From Albibacillus kandeliae (lineage in GTDB: Bacteria > Pseudomonadota > Alphaproteobacteria > Rhodobacterales > Rhodobacteraceae), in contig NZ_QEHM01000001.1 in assembly GCF_003116585.1 (NCBI RefSeq), forward strand, positions 496,001 through 560,000: a stretch of DNA of 64,000 nucleotides. The letters are read 5' to 3'. The first letter of the stretch is position 1. The number at the start of each line of letters is the position of its first letter. The notes under the pieces were generated by a model that saw only the letters and a program-made list of their open reading frames with translations, made no database searches and was not told the origin of the DNA. This document shows, in pieces, positions 27,652 through 35,865 of this stretch. Position numbers and translations under genes: made by a program.

Positions 27652-29058
27652 ATGACCATGACCCGCGAGTCCGCCAGTACCCTTCTTTCCGGCCTGCGTT
27701 CCGGTACCCTCTCTGCCACCGCCCTGATGGAGGCGACGCTGGACCGGATCGCCGAGGCCAACGGCGCGGTGAATGCCGTGGTGTCCCTGCGCGACCGCGC
27801 GTCCCTGATGGCCGAGGCCGCCGAAGCCGACAAGGTGCCGCCTGCCGAGCGGGGGGCGCTGCACGGGCTGCCGATTGCGGTGAAGGACCTTGCCGACGTG
27901 AAGGGCATCGCCACCACGCAGGGGTCGCCGCTGTTCAAGGACACGATTGCCGATCACGACGACCTGATGGTGGCGCGGATGCGCGCCGCCGGGGCGATCT
28001 TCATCGGCAAGACCAATACGCCGGAGTTCGGGCTGGGCTCGCACACCTTCAACCCGGTTCACGGGGCGACGGGCAATCCCTATGACCCCACGCTCAGCTG
28101 CGGCGGATCGTCGGGCGGTGCTGCGGTTGCGCTGGCCACCGGCATGACGGCGCTGGCCGACGGGTCGGACATGATGGGATCGCTGCGCAACCCGGCCGGG
28201 TGGTGCAATGTCTACGGTTTCCGCCCCTCGTGGAGCCGGGTGCCCTCGGACCCGGAAGGCGACAACTTCCTGCATCAGCTGGCCACGCTCGGGCCGATGG
28301 CGCGCAGCCCGGAGGATATCGCGATCCTGCTCGACGTGATCTCGGGCCCGGATCCGCGCCTGCCGCACGGTTGCCCGGCGGACCCGGTGGGCGCGCTGGA
28401 GCCTGCCGACATGAAGGGCAAGCGGATCGGCTGGCTGGGCGACTGGAGCGGCGCCTTTCCGATGGACGACGGCATCCTCGAGCTGTGCCGCGACGCCGTG
28501 AACGTCTTTGAAGACCTCGGTGCCGAGGTTCATGAACTGGCGGCGCCGTTCTCGTCGGAGAAGATTTGGGAGAGCTGGATCGCGCTGCGCTCGTGGCAGG
28601 TGTCGACCGGTCTGCTGCCTCTGCTGGAGACCCGGCGCGACAGCCTGAAGGACAGCGCCATCTGGGAGATCGAGCGCGGGCGCGCGATGAGCGGCATGGA
28701 CGTGCACCGTGCCAGCGTGATCCGCTCGGACTGGTTCATCGCCGCCGCGAAGCTGTTCGAGAGCTACGATGCGCTGGTGCTGCCGACGGCGCAGGTCTGG
28801 CCCTTTGAACTGACCCGCCCGTATCCGACCGAGATCGCGGGGCACCGGATGGACACCTACCACCGCTGGATGCAGTGCGTGGTGCCAGTCAGCCTGCTGG
28901 GGCTGCCGTGCCTTGCCATGCCCGCCGGTTTCGGCGCGGCCGGTCTGCCGATGGGCATTCAGCTGTTCGGCGGGCGCGGGTCCGACGCCGCGCTGCTGGC
29001 GATGGGGCAGGCCTATCACAATGCGACCGAATGGCCGCAGAAGCGCCCGGCCATGTAA
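27652..29058 (+). CDS. Amidase signature family hydrolase
   Basis: The 468-residue enzyme has the Ser-cisSer-Lys triad of the amidase signature family: K78 in [12 protein letters not shown]153 in GGSSGGAA and the nucleophile S177 in MMGSLRNPA. The usual GSDTGGS motif is varied to GSDMMGS. It hydrolyses a carboxamide to acid and ammonia; the sequence resembles stand-alone amidases more than GatA, as no gatB or gatC is nearby. It is cytoplasmic, without a signal peptide. The natural substrate is unknown. Confidence 0.88.
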   Translation: MTMTRESASTLLSGLRSGTLSATALMEATLDRIAEANGAVNAVVSLRDRASLMAEAAEADKVPPAERGALHGLPIAVKDLADVKGIATTQGSPLFKDTIADHDDLMVARMRAAGAIFIGKTNTPEFGLGSHTFNPVHGATGNPYDPTLSCGGSSGGAAVALATGMTALADGSDMMGSLRNPAGWCNVYGFRPSWSRVPSDPEGDNFLHQLATLGPMARSPEDIAILLDVISGPDPRLPHGCPADPVGALEPADMKGKRIGWLGDWSGAFPMDDGILELCRDAVNVFEDLGAEVHELAAPFSSEKIWESWIALRSWQVSTGLLPLLETRRDSLKDSAIWEIERGRAMSGMDVHRASVIRSDWFIAAAKLFESYDALVLPTAQVWPFELTRPYPTEIAGHRMDTYHRWMQCVVPVSLLGLPCLAMPAGFGAAGLPMGIQLFGGRGSDAALLAMGQAYHNATEWPQKRPAM

Positions 29059-29101
29059 GGGCCGGCGCACAGGGAGGAACTGTCGGCGGGAGGAGGAGCC
29101 C

Positions 29102-29911
29102 ATGGACAGGTCGATGGAATTTGGCGCACCGGCGTTCGGTCCGGTGGATGGGTCCGTGCTGCGCGAGGCGTTGCGGCGCGGCCTTGCCGACTTTCGCCGC
29201 GCGCCCTTTTACGGGCTGGCGATGGCCGGGGTCTACGTGATCGCGGGATGGATCATGCTGTGGATCACCGTGGCGACCGGCACCAGCTTCTGGCTGGTGC
29301 TCTCGGCCATCGGGTTCCCGCTGCTCGGCCCTTTTGCCGCCGTCGGGCTTTACGAGGTGTCGCGGCGGCTGGAGGCCGGGTTGCCGCTTGGCGCGCGCGA
29401 GATCTTCGGGGTGGTGCTGCGCCAGCGCAGCCGTCAGCTGCCCTCGCTCTGCGCCATCGTGGTGATGGTCTTCCTGTTCTGGTTCTTCCTCGGTCACATG
29501 ATCTTTGCCCTGTTCCTCGGCCTGTCGCGGATGACCAACATCTCGTCCTCCTACGAGGTCTTCCTGACCGGCAACGGGCTTGCCATGCTGGCGGTCGGGA
29601 CGCTGGTGGGGGCAGCCTTTGCGCTGCTGCTGTTCATGATCTCGGTGCTGGCGCTGCCGATGCTGCTGGACCGCGAGGTGGATTTCGTCACCGCGATGAT
29701 CACCAGCTTCCAGTACGTGCTGGCCTATCCGCTGCCGATGCTGGGCTGGGCGGCGCTGATTGCGGTACTGACCTTCCTTGCCCTGTTGCCCTATTTCGTG
29801 GGCCTGCTGGTGGTGCTGCCGGTGCTGGGCCACGCCACCTGGCATCTCTATCGGCTGCTGATGGAGCGTGGGGCGGAAGCCGCGCCGCTGGATGGGGTGT
29901 CGGTGAGTTAA
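29102..29911 (+). CDS. DUF2189 integral membrane protein
   Basis: This 269-residue protein matches the DUF2189 pattern: a short cytoplasmic N-terminus with [20 protein letters not shown], then about six membrane helices including [23 protein letters not shown]. The family occurs across alphaproteobacteria and has no established function. ATG 29102 has GGAGGAG immediately upstream. It follows the amidase gene after 43 bp and may be co-transcribed with it; its stop overlaps the stop of the convergent small gene. Confidence 0.82.
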   Translation: MDRSMEFGAPAFGPVDGSVLREALRRGLADFRRAPFYGLAMAGVYVIAGWIMLWITVATGTSFWLVLSAIGFPLLGPFAAVGLYEVSRRLEAGLPLGAREIFGVVLRQRSRQLPSLCAIVVMVFLFWFFLGHMIFALFLGLSRMTNISSSYEVFLTGNGLAMLAVGTLVGAAFALLLFMISVLALPMLLDREVDFVTAMITSFQYVLAYPLPMLGWAALIAVLTFLALLPYFVGLLVVLPVLGHATWHLYRLLMERGAEAAPLDGVSVS

Positions 29912-30123
29912 AGCTCTTCGCGCCCGTCCGCCACCAGTCGCGCGCGCAGGTGTTGCGCTGCGGGGTGGCCGGTGTCGAGGGCGAAGACATAGGCCTGTGT
30001 CAGGAAGAACCCGGCGGCGGCGGGGTCGGATGCGCCCTCTGCCGCCTCGGTGTAGAGGGCGACCAGCGCCTGCCGGTCGCCCGCCTCGTGCGCCGCCAGC
30101 AGGCGGGCGTCGAGGTCGTTCAC
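29908..30123 (-). CDS. Small helical protein coupled to Rieske oxygenase
   Basis: This 71-residue frame ([20 protein letters not shown] at the start) is predicted all-helical, with a pattern like two TPR/Sel1-type helical hairpins ([30 protein letters not shown]). Its GTG start overlaps the stop of the oxygenase gene by 4 bases (GTGA), so translation is coupled. Codon use is host-like and it fills the gap exactly up to the convergent gene. I do not recognise a named family; a helper role for the oxygenase is inferred only from coupling. Confidence 0.65.
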   Translation of the reverse strand: MNDLDARLLAAHEAGDRQALVALYTEAAEGASDPAAAGFFLTQAYVFALDTGHPAAQHLRARLVADGREEL

Positions 30124-31289
30124 TCGGCGGCCTCGGGGGCAGGGGCGCGGTGGGCCTGCAGGTGTCCGGCCACCCAGTCGTGGAACAGGTGGGTCGGCCC
30201 GTCCATCACCGGCGAGAAGCGGCCACCGTCGAACCCGGGCGAATGACGCCCGCGCTGCATGCCTTCGACGACAAAGATGTCCTCTTCGAACACGGTCTTC
30301 CAGAGAGCGGTGTTCTGCTGCCGCATGGCCGCGTCGGTCTCGGGGCGCGCGTAGTAGAGGTGCACGTGCTCGCTGGTGCGGTCCTGTGCCTCGGGCTGCA
30401 GGATGATGGCAAAGGCGTGGTCGCGGTGCACGCCGAGCAGGACGTTCGGGAAGGCGGCGATGTACTCGGCCGCAGTCTGCCACTTGGGGTCGAGACCGTC
30501 GAAATCGGGGAAGACCTGCCCCTCGGCGCCGTGGAACTGGCGGTAGACGAGGGTGCCCTGACCCGAGAAGCGCCCGGGGCTTTCGATGTGGTAGTGATCT
30601 TCCAGCCGGGAATAGCTGTTCAGGCCGGGATGCACCCACGGCAGGTGATAGCTCTCGCAGTAGTTCTCGACCGCCAGCTTCCAGTTGCAGGCGACGGGCA
30701 GGACAAAGCGGCTGTCGTCGCCGCCGTGGAACAGAGGCTTGTCGAACTCGGCCCAGCGGGCGATGACCTCGGCCATGGCATCCGCGAAGGCGGGGGCGTC
30801 GCCGCTGATGTTGACCCAGACCACGTCGCGCCAGATGTGGCTGCGGACCTCGATCAGCCCGAGGGTGTCGCGCTTGATGCCCTCGTGGGTGTTCTGACCC
30901 GGACCGCCGACGTGGGGCGTGCTGACCAGCTTGCCCTGGGTCGAGTAGCACCAGCTGTGATAGGGGCAGCGGATGGCGCCCTCGATCTTGCGGGGTTCCT
31001 CGACGAGGATCATGCCGCGATGGCGGCAGATGTTCTGGAACACGCGCACGATGCCATCGCGGTCGCGGATCAGCAGCAGCGGGATGTCGAGAAAGGTGAT
31101 CGGCACCGCGTCGCCCGGTTCGGGGACATCAGCGGCCACGGCAAGGCCCGCCCACTGGCCGATCAGCAGCGCCCGGCTCTCCTCGGCGTGCACTGCGGGG
31201 TCGGTGTAATGGGCGTTGGGCAGGCCGTTGGCCTCGGCGATCGGGCGGCGGACGGCGGACAGGTCCGCTGGCATGGATGATCGGGGCAT
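30120..31289 (-). CDS. Rieske-type ring-hydroxylating oxygenase, alpha subunit
   Basis: The 389-residue catalytic subunit has a Rieske [2Fe-2S] domain (C88-x-H90 in NICRHRG and C108-x2-H111 in RCPYHSW). A catalytic domain follows with the mononuclear-iron motif ENYCESYHLPWVHP. This layout is shared by aromatic dioxygenases and by betaine, choline and carnitine monooxygenases; the PWVHPGLN region resembles the quaternary-amine group, but the substrate cannot be fixed. No reductase or ferredoxin gene is adjacent, so electrons must come from elsewhere. The small gene downstream is translationally coupled. Confidence 0.88.
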   Translation of the reverse strand: MPRSSMPADLSAVRRPIAEANGLPNAHYTDPAVHAEESRALLIGQWAGLAVAADVPEPGDAVPITFLDIPLLLIRDRDGIVRVFQNICRHRGMILVEEPRKIEGAIRCPYHSWCYSTQGKLVSTPHVGGPGQNTHEGIKRDTLGLIEVRSHIWRDVVWVNISGDAPAFADAMAEVIARWAEFDKPLFHGGDDSRFVLPVACNWKLAVENYCESYHLPWVHPGLNSYSRLEDHYHIESPGRFSGQGTLVYRQFHGAEGQVFPDFDGLDPKWQTAAEYIAAFPNVLLGVHRDHAFAIILQPEAQDRTSEHVHLYYARPETDAAMRQQNTALWKTVFEEDIFVVEGMQRGRHSPGFDGGRFSPVMDGPTHLFHDWVAGHLQAHRAPAPEAAE

Positions 31290-31418
31290 GGCTCTCTCCC
31301 GGCTGGCGTTTTGCCCGAGGGTAACGCCTCTCGGGTCGCCATTTCCGCGCGCGGAGCGACCGGAATCTTCCGTCTGCGACAGATCGCGCCGCCCGGGAGG
31401 GGGCGGCGGGGGCCGTGA

Positions 31419-32216
31419 TCAGACGAAGGGTTCGTTGACCTTCAGGTAGTGGCGGTGAAACGGCTGAAGCTCGTCGGCGGTATGGAACCCGGCGGTGCGC
31501 GCCGCCGCGAGCACCGGCTTGGTCCGGCGACCGACGTATTCGTAGACCATGCGGACCGCGCGCATGCCGTCCGAGCTTTCGGGCATGGTGCGCGAGACGT
31601 AGCCGACCCAGTAGTTGTTGTCGAAGGAGGCGACGCGCGAGAGGAAGTTGAAGGAACAGGTCATCGAGTTGCGCCGGGCGACGGTGATGGCGATACCATC
31701 CTCCTGCCGCGCGACGTAGCCGCGGAACTCGCGGGTTCTGCCGTCCTCGGGGAGGCCCTGCTGGCGCATCGCGGCGCGGGATTCGAAGCCGCGCAGGTAG
31801 GTCGTTTCGCCGTCGCGCAGGATGTAGACGAGGCCGACGAGGAAGCGCGAGGTGTCGACGAAGCTGAGGCGGCTGAACCGGTAGAAGCCGGTCGGGAAGA
31901 TCTCGGGCGGCACGTGGCTGACGCTGGGGCCGTGGAACTCGCGCAGGAACGGACCGTTCAGGATCGACTTGTCGGTGCCGAGCTGGTCCACCGGTTCGAG
32001 AAGGATGCGGGCATCGACCTTGAAGAAGGCGCAGATGCGGTCCAGCACATCCGGGCGGGGGAAGCTTTCACCCGAGAGATAGCGGTTGAACTGGGTCCGG
32101 TTGATTCCCAGCATTCGGGACAATTCGGAAATGGATTGATAACGTTCGGAGAGGCGGCGCAGGTTCTTTCCGAACATGTTCCGCAATTCAGAGGGTGATC
32201 TTGTTTGCCTGGACAT
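31419..32216 (-). CDS. XRE-family transcriptional regulator
   Basis: The 265-residue protein has an N-terminal helix-turn-helix (about 11-62; SISELSRMLGINRTQFNRYLSGES) and a long C-terminal domain without cupin motifs that I do not recognise (FYRFSRLSFVDTSRFLVGLVYI, YWVGYVSRTMPESSDGMRAVRM). It lies 129 bp upstream of the Rieske oxygenase on the same strand, so it may regulate that gene or be independent. A palindrome in its upstream region (32301-32318) is a possible operator. Confidence 0.78.
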   Translation of the reverse strand: MSRQTRSPSELRNMFGKNLRRLSERYQSISELSRMLGINRTQFNRYLSGESFPRPDVLDRICAFFKVDARILLEPVDQLGTDKSILNGPFLREFHGPSVSHVPPEIFPTGFYRFSRLSFVDTSRFLVGLVYILRDGETTYLRGFESRAAMRQQGLPEDGRTREFRGYVARQEDGIAITVARRNSMTCSFNFLSRVASFDNNYWVGYVSRTMPESSDGMRAVRMVYEYVGRRTKPVLAAARTAGFHTADELQPFHRHYLKVNEPFV

Positions 32217-32300
32217 TAACGGTTCATTTCAGTGGTCGTCCGAGAATTTAAGGTTTAAGACCTTCCGCTATCCCCGTATTATAGGTGAAAATTAACAAAT

Positions 32301-32318
32301 CGACGCCAATTAGCGTCG
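32301..32318. promoter_or_regulatory. Inverted repeat in divergent region of XRE gene
   Basis: CGACGC-CAATTA-GCGTCG is a perfect 6-bp inverted repeat between the XRE regulator and the divergent small gene. It may be an operator. There is no T run to make it a terminator. Confidence 0.4.
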
Positions 32319-32446
32319 GGCTGTCTCTCAACTTGTGCAATTGCTATGTCTTCTGACACAAAAAGCAATGCCTCGCCGCAACTTTTTCCCGTGGCCCCAT
32401 CCGCTTTTTATCAGAAGCTTGGGGCGTAACTGGTCGGGGGAAGGCA

Positions 32447-32767
32447 ATGTTTGGCGTAGTCATCTGGAGTGACAGGGCGGATCAAAAAGCCGTCATCTGG
32501 TGCGAGGACCAGGGCGATCTGGCCTATTTCCGCGCGGCGGAGTACGGCCCCGAGGCCAATCTTGAGAGTGGCGACTGGGTCGAGTTCGACGTGTCGCTGG
32601 ACCGCAGCCAGCGGCTGGCGCACAACCTGCGGCTGGTCGGGCGCGGCGTGTGCCCCAATCCGCAGGACCCGCCGCGCGTGGTCGCGGCGGTGCAGGGGCG
32701 GGCACCGGCGGGAGGCCGGAACCCGGTATCCTTCATCGGCAGGCCGCGTCTGCGCGCCTGCAACTGA
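32447..32767 (+). CDS. Conserved hypothetical protein, 106 residues
   Basis: The protein begins MFGVVIWSDRADQKAVIWCE and has a short beta-rich core (YFRAAEYGPEANLESGDWVEFDVSLD) resembling a small OB or cold-shock-like barrel, followed by a basic, Pro/Gly-rich tail. A GGGGAAGG ribosome-binding site precedes ATG 32447. It is convergent with ilvH, with only 18 bp between the stops. Function unknown; nucleic-acid binding is a guess from the fold impression. Confidence 0.6.
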   Translation: MFGVVIWSDRADQKAVIWCEDQGDLAYFRAAEYGPEANLESGDWVEFDVSLDRSQRLAHNLRLVGRGVCPNPQDPPRVVAAVQGRAPAGGRNPVSFIGRPRLRACN

Positions 32768-32785
32768 TCCCGGACCGAGGAGCCG

Positions 32786-33346
32786 TCAGAGGCCGCGCCG
32801 AAGGGCGGCAACGCCGGTCCGCGCGATCTCGGCAAGGCCGAGCGGGCGCATAAGGTCGGCGAAGGCGTCGATCTTTTCCGGGGCGCCGGTAATCTCGAAG
32901 ATGAAACTGTCGAGCGTGGTGTCCACCACGTTGGCGCGGAAGATCTCGGCCATCCGCATGGCCTCGACCCGCTTGTCGCCCTGACCGACGACCTTGAGCA
33001 TGGCAAGCTCGCGCTCGACCGAGGGGCCCTCGACGGTGAGGTCATGCACCTCGTGCACCACCACGATGCGTCCCAGCTGGGCCTTGATCTGCTCGATCAC
33101 CTGCGGGGTGCCCTTGGTGACGATGGTGATGCGGCTGCGGTGGCCGGTGTGGTCCACCTCGGCCACGGTCAGGCTCTCGATGTTGTAGCCACGGCCCGAG
33201 AAGAGACCGATGACGCGCGCCAGCACGCCGGGTTCGTTCTCGACCAGCACCGCAAGCGTGTGCCGCTCCTCGATCTCGGAGAAAGCGGGGCGTAGGTTGT
33301 AGGCGGAATGCTTGGTCGCGCCTTTCTTGATCTGCAGAGCGTTCAT
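32786..33346 (-). CDS. ilvH: Acetolactate synthase small (regulatory) subunit
   Basis: This is the regulatory subunit of acetohydroxyacid synthase, which starts branched-chain amino acid synthesis; it binds valine and activates the large subunit. The 186-residue protein has an N-terminal ACT domain (HTLAVLVENEPGVLARVIGLFSGRGYNIESL) and the usual C-terminal domain (GAPEKIDAFADLMRPLGLAEIARTG). It lies 73 bp downstream of ilvI on the same strand and shares its attenuator-controlled transcript. Confidence 0.94.
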   Translation of the reverse strand: MNALQIKKGATKHSAYNLRPAFSEIEERHTLAVLVENEPGVLARVIGLFSGRGYNIESLTVAEVDHTGHRSRITIVTKGTPQVIEQIKAQLGRIVVVHEVHDLTVEGPSVERELAMLKVVGQGDKRVEAMRMAEIFRANVVDTTLDSFIFEITGAPEKIDAFADLMRPLGLAEIARTGVAALRRGL

Positions 33347-33419
33347 TTGCCCATTCCTTTGTCTCGGCTGCCAGACCCCCGGCAGGGGGCCCGGAAAAGA
33401 AGTGTCGCGATCGTTCCGG

Positions 33420-35171
33420 TCAGACCAGCACCGACCCCTTGGAGTCGATCACGCCCTGGGTATCGGCGTCGCCCAGCAGCATCTCGTTGTGCGCCTTGCC
33501 CGAAGGGATCATCGGGAAGCAGTTCTCGTGCTTTTCCACGAGGCAGTCGAAGATCACCGGCCCGTCGTAGTCGAGCATCTCCATGATGGCGTCGTCGAGA
33601 TCCTTCGGGTCCTTGCAGAGGATGCCCTTGGCGCCGAAGGCCTCGGCAAGCTTGACGAAATCGGGCAGGGCCTCGGACCAGCTTTGCGAGTAGCGCTCGC
33701 CGTGCAGCAGTTCCTGCCACTGGCGGACCATCCCGAGCCGTTCGTTGTTCAGGATGAACTGCTTGACCGGCAGGCGGAACTGAACCGCGGTGCCCATTTC
33801 CTGCATGTTCATCAGCCACGAGGCCTCGCCGGCGACGTTGATGACCAGCGACTCCGGGTGCGCGATCTGCACGCCGATGGAGGCGGGCAGGCCATAGCCC
33901 ATGGTCCCGAGGCCACCGGAGGTCATCCAGCGGTTGGGTTGCTCGAAGCCGAGGAATTGCGCGGCCCACATCTGGTGCTGGCCGACCTCGGTGGTGATGT
34001 AACGGTCGCGGTCCTTGGTCAGAGCCTCGAGACGCTGCAGCGCGTACTGCGGCTTGATCGAGGTTTCGGACTGGCGGTAGGTCAGGCACCTGACCGCGCG
34101 CCATTCGTCGATCTGCTTGTTCCACTTGGAAACGGCCTCGACCTCGGTCTTGCGTCCGCGCGATTTCCAGATCTTGAGGATGTCCTCGAGCACGTGCGCG
34201 ACGTCGCCCACGATCGGGATATCGGCCTTGATCACCTTGTTGATCGACGAGGGGTCGATGTCGATGTGCGCTTTCTTCGACTTGGGGCTGAAGGCGTCGA
34301 TGCGCCCGGTGATCCGGTCGTCGAAACGGGCGCCGACGTTGATCAGCAGGTCGCAGCCGTGCATCGCCATGTTGGCCTCGTAGAGACCGTGCATGCCGAG
34401 CATCCCGAGCCAGTTCTTGCCGGAGGCCGGGTAGGAGCCGAGGCCCATCAGGGTGGAGGTCACGGGGAAGCCGGTTGCGTCGACCAGTTCGCGCAGCAGC
34501 TGGCTGGCCGCCGGGCCCGAGTTGACCACGCCGCCGCCGGTGTAGAACACCGGGCGCTTGGCCTTTTCGATGGCGGCCACCAGTTCGGTGATCTCTTCCA
34601 GATCGCCCTTGAGGCGCGGCTTGTAATGAGAGGTCGAGGGCTTGGGCGCCTCGTAAGTGCCCGAGGCGAACTGCACGTCCTTGGGAATGTCGACCAGCAC
34701 CGGGCCGGGGCGGCCCGAGCGTGCCACATGCATCGCTTCGTGGATGGTCGAGGACAGTTTGTCGGTGTCCTTCACCAGCCAGTTGTGCTTGGTGCAGGGG
34801 CGGGTGATGCCGACGGTATCGGCTTCCTGGAAGGCGTCCGAGCCGATCAGGAAGGTCGGAACCTGGCAGGAGATGACCAGCAGCGGGATAGAGTCCAGCA
34901 GCGCATCGGTCAGGCCGGTGACGGTGTTGGTCGCGCCGGGGCCCGAGGTGACGAGGCAGACGCCGACCTTGCCGGTCGAGCGGGCATAGCCCTCGGCCGC
35001 GTGCACCGCGCCCTGTTCGTGCCGTACCAGGATGTGGCGGATATCGTTCTGCTGGAAGATTTCGTCATAAATGGGGAGGGCGGCCCCGCCCGGGTATCCG
35101 AAGATCGTATCCACGCCCTGGTCCTTCAGGGCCTGGATCACCATCTTTGCACCGGTCATTTCACGTGTCAT
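33420..35171 (-). CDS. ilvI: Acetolactate synthase large (catalytic) subunit
   Basis: This TPP enzyme joins two pyruvates, or pyruvate with 2-oxobutyrate, for valine/leucine/isoleucine synthesis. The 583-residue protein has the catalytic Glu of RHEQGAVHAAEGYAR, the FAD-linked middle domain (GARFDDRITGR) and the TPP/Mg region INVAGEASWLMNMQEM ending in FILNN. The usual GDG/GDA is GEA here, a conservative Asp-to-Glu change at a metal-binding position. ATG 35171 (MTREMTGAKM) is used; the frame is open upstream through the attenuator but that part is not protein-like. Symbol ilvI or ilvB; I use ilvI. Confidence 0.94.
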   Translation of the reverse strand: MTREMTGAKMVIQALKDQGVDTIFGYPGGAALPIYDEIFQQNDIRHILVRHEQGAVHAAEGYARSTGKVGVCLVTSGPGATNTVTGLTDALLDSIPLLVISCQVPTFLIGSDAFQEADTVGITRPCTKHNWLVKDTDKLSSTIHEAMHVARSGRPGPVLVDIPKDVQFASGTYEAPKPSTSHYKPRLKGDLEEITELVAAIEKAKRPVFYTGGGVVNSGPAASQLLRELVDATGFPVTSTLMGLGSYPASGKNWLGMLGMHGLYEANMAMHGCDLLINVGARFDDRITGRIDAFSPKSKKAHIDIDPSSINKVIKADIPIVGDVAHVLEDILKIWKSRGRKTEVEAVSKWNKQIDEWRAVRCLTYRQSETSIKPQYALQRLEALTKDRDRYITTEVGQHQMWAAQFLGFEQPNRWMTSGGLGTMGYGLPASIGVQIAHPESLVINVAGEASWLMNMQEMGTAVQFRLPVKQFILNNERLGMVRQWQELLHGERYSQSWSEALPDFVKLAEAFGAKGILCKDPKDLDDAIMEMLDYDGPVIFDCLVEKHENCFPMIPSGKAHNEMLLGDADTQGVIDSKGSVLV

Positions 35172-35205
35172 CTGCCTTGCTCCATCCGCGACATCGCTGA
35201 TCCTT

Positions 35206-35239
35206 AAAAACAAAAAAGCCCCCGAAGTTTTTCGGAGGC
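35206..35239 (-). terminator. Attenuator terminator before ilvI
   Basis: On the minus strand, GCCTCCGAA pairs with TTCGGGGGC (one G-T pair) around a 4-base loop, followed by TTTTTTGTTTTT. This intrinsic terminator lies between the leader peptide and ilvI, so ribosome position on the leader can decide whether ilvI-ilvH is transcribed. Confidence 0.85.
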
Positions 35240-35280
35240 GCATGGGTCTGATTATGGTCTACCGTCACCGGCCCATGCGC
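35238..35280 (-). promoter_or_regulatory. Antiterminator hairpin of the ilvI attenuator
   Basis: GCGCATGGG (35280-35272 read on the minus strand), inside the last codons of the leader peptide, pairs perfectly with CCCATGCGC (35246-35238). The second arm runs into the first arm of the terminator, so the two structures exclude each other. A ribosome stalled at the Ile/Val codons would leave this stem free to form; one that reaches the stop codon would cover it and let the terminator form. Confidence 0.7.
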
Positions 35281-35312
35281 GTGCGTCCTACTACTACGAT
35301 TAGGGTGGTCAT
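35265..35312 (-). CDS. ilv operon leader peptide
   Basis: A 15-residue frame, MTTLIVVVGRTRMGR, has an AAAAGGAG ribosome-binding site upstream and carries Leu-Ile-Val-Val-Val as consecutive codons (CTA ATC GTA GTA GTA). Leu, Ile and Val are the end products of the pathway begun by the downstream enzyme. The codons CTA and GTA are rare in this genome, which should sharpen stalling. This is the classic design of amino-acid attenuation, and the peptide itself probably has no other role. Confidence 0.85.
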   Translation of the reverse strand: MTTLIVVVGRTRMGR

Positions 35313-35339
35313 ACCCACAGACTCCTTTTGCGTGGGCGG

Positions 35340-35368
35340 ACATTATGGGCCTGTTTGCCGGGCGTCAA
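35340..35368 (-). promoter_or_regulatory. Probable ilvI operon promoter
   Basis: On the minus strand TTGACG (35368-35363) is followed after 17 bases by TAATGT (35345-35340); CATAAT with 15-base spacing overlaps it. Transcription would start just before the leader peptide's ribosome-binding site. Confidence 0.55.
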
Positions 35369-35865
35369 CAGGCAAGCTGACAAAAAAACATACGCGGACA
35401 GGGTAAATTCATGCTGTTTGTTGCCGAGAGGGGCCTTTGGTTGGAATTTTCTTCCGCTGTTCGGGGTTCGCCGGGCGGTGACGCCGGGAATCCGCCGAGT
35501 CGGGACGGTTCGGGCGGAGCTGGGGCAAGAGCGGCGCCGGGCGCGCGGAGAAATGCCGCGGGGCATCCCTGAAATTGCACTTGTTAAATTACTTAGGGGG
35601 AACTTCGGGTTCTGCACCGCGCGAATCGGACGCGCCGGAAAACTCCGGATTCGCGGTCGTCGGGGGCCTGAAACATTTGCGAAAGGATTGGATTGGTCTG
35701 GTTGGGTTCCTGACCGCAAAATTGTTGTAATCGCTCAAATTCTAGTCGCTCCGGGGCAGATTTGGGTATTCCTTTTGAGTCCCCGTCCGTTAATTTAGCA
35801 ACACTCACAAGATCAGCCCGGAGCTTGAACCCGGGTGTGCAGAAAAACTCGGGAGGAGTTACTTA
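35369..35865. other. Intergenic region between ilv and TRAP operons
   Basis: About 500 bp separate the divergent ilv and TRAP operons. No frame in it looks like protein, and I see no RNA gene. It should contain the TRAP promoter, which I cannot place with confidence; the last bases hold a GGGAGGAG ribosome-binding site for the binding protein gene. Confidence 0.5.

Noticed and set aside
31314-31335. CCCGAG...CTCGGG inverted repeat between the XRE and Rieske genes
   Set aside because: Six base pairs with a 10-base loop and no T run in a very GC-rich sequence; too weak to call.
35172-35243. An N-terminal extension of IlvI back to 35243
   Set aside because: It would translate through the attenuator terminator; ATG 35171 gives the normal family start.
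35309-35719. A 136-residue minus-strand frame upstream of ilvI
   Set aside because: Its composition (Arg/Pro/Ser rich) is that of a chance frame, and it overlaps the promoter and leader region of the ilv operon.
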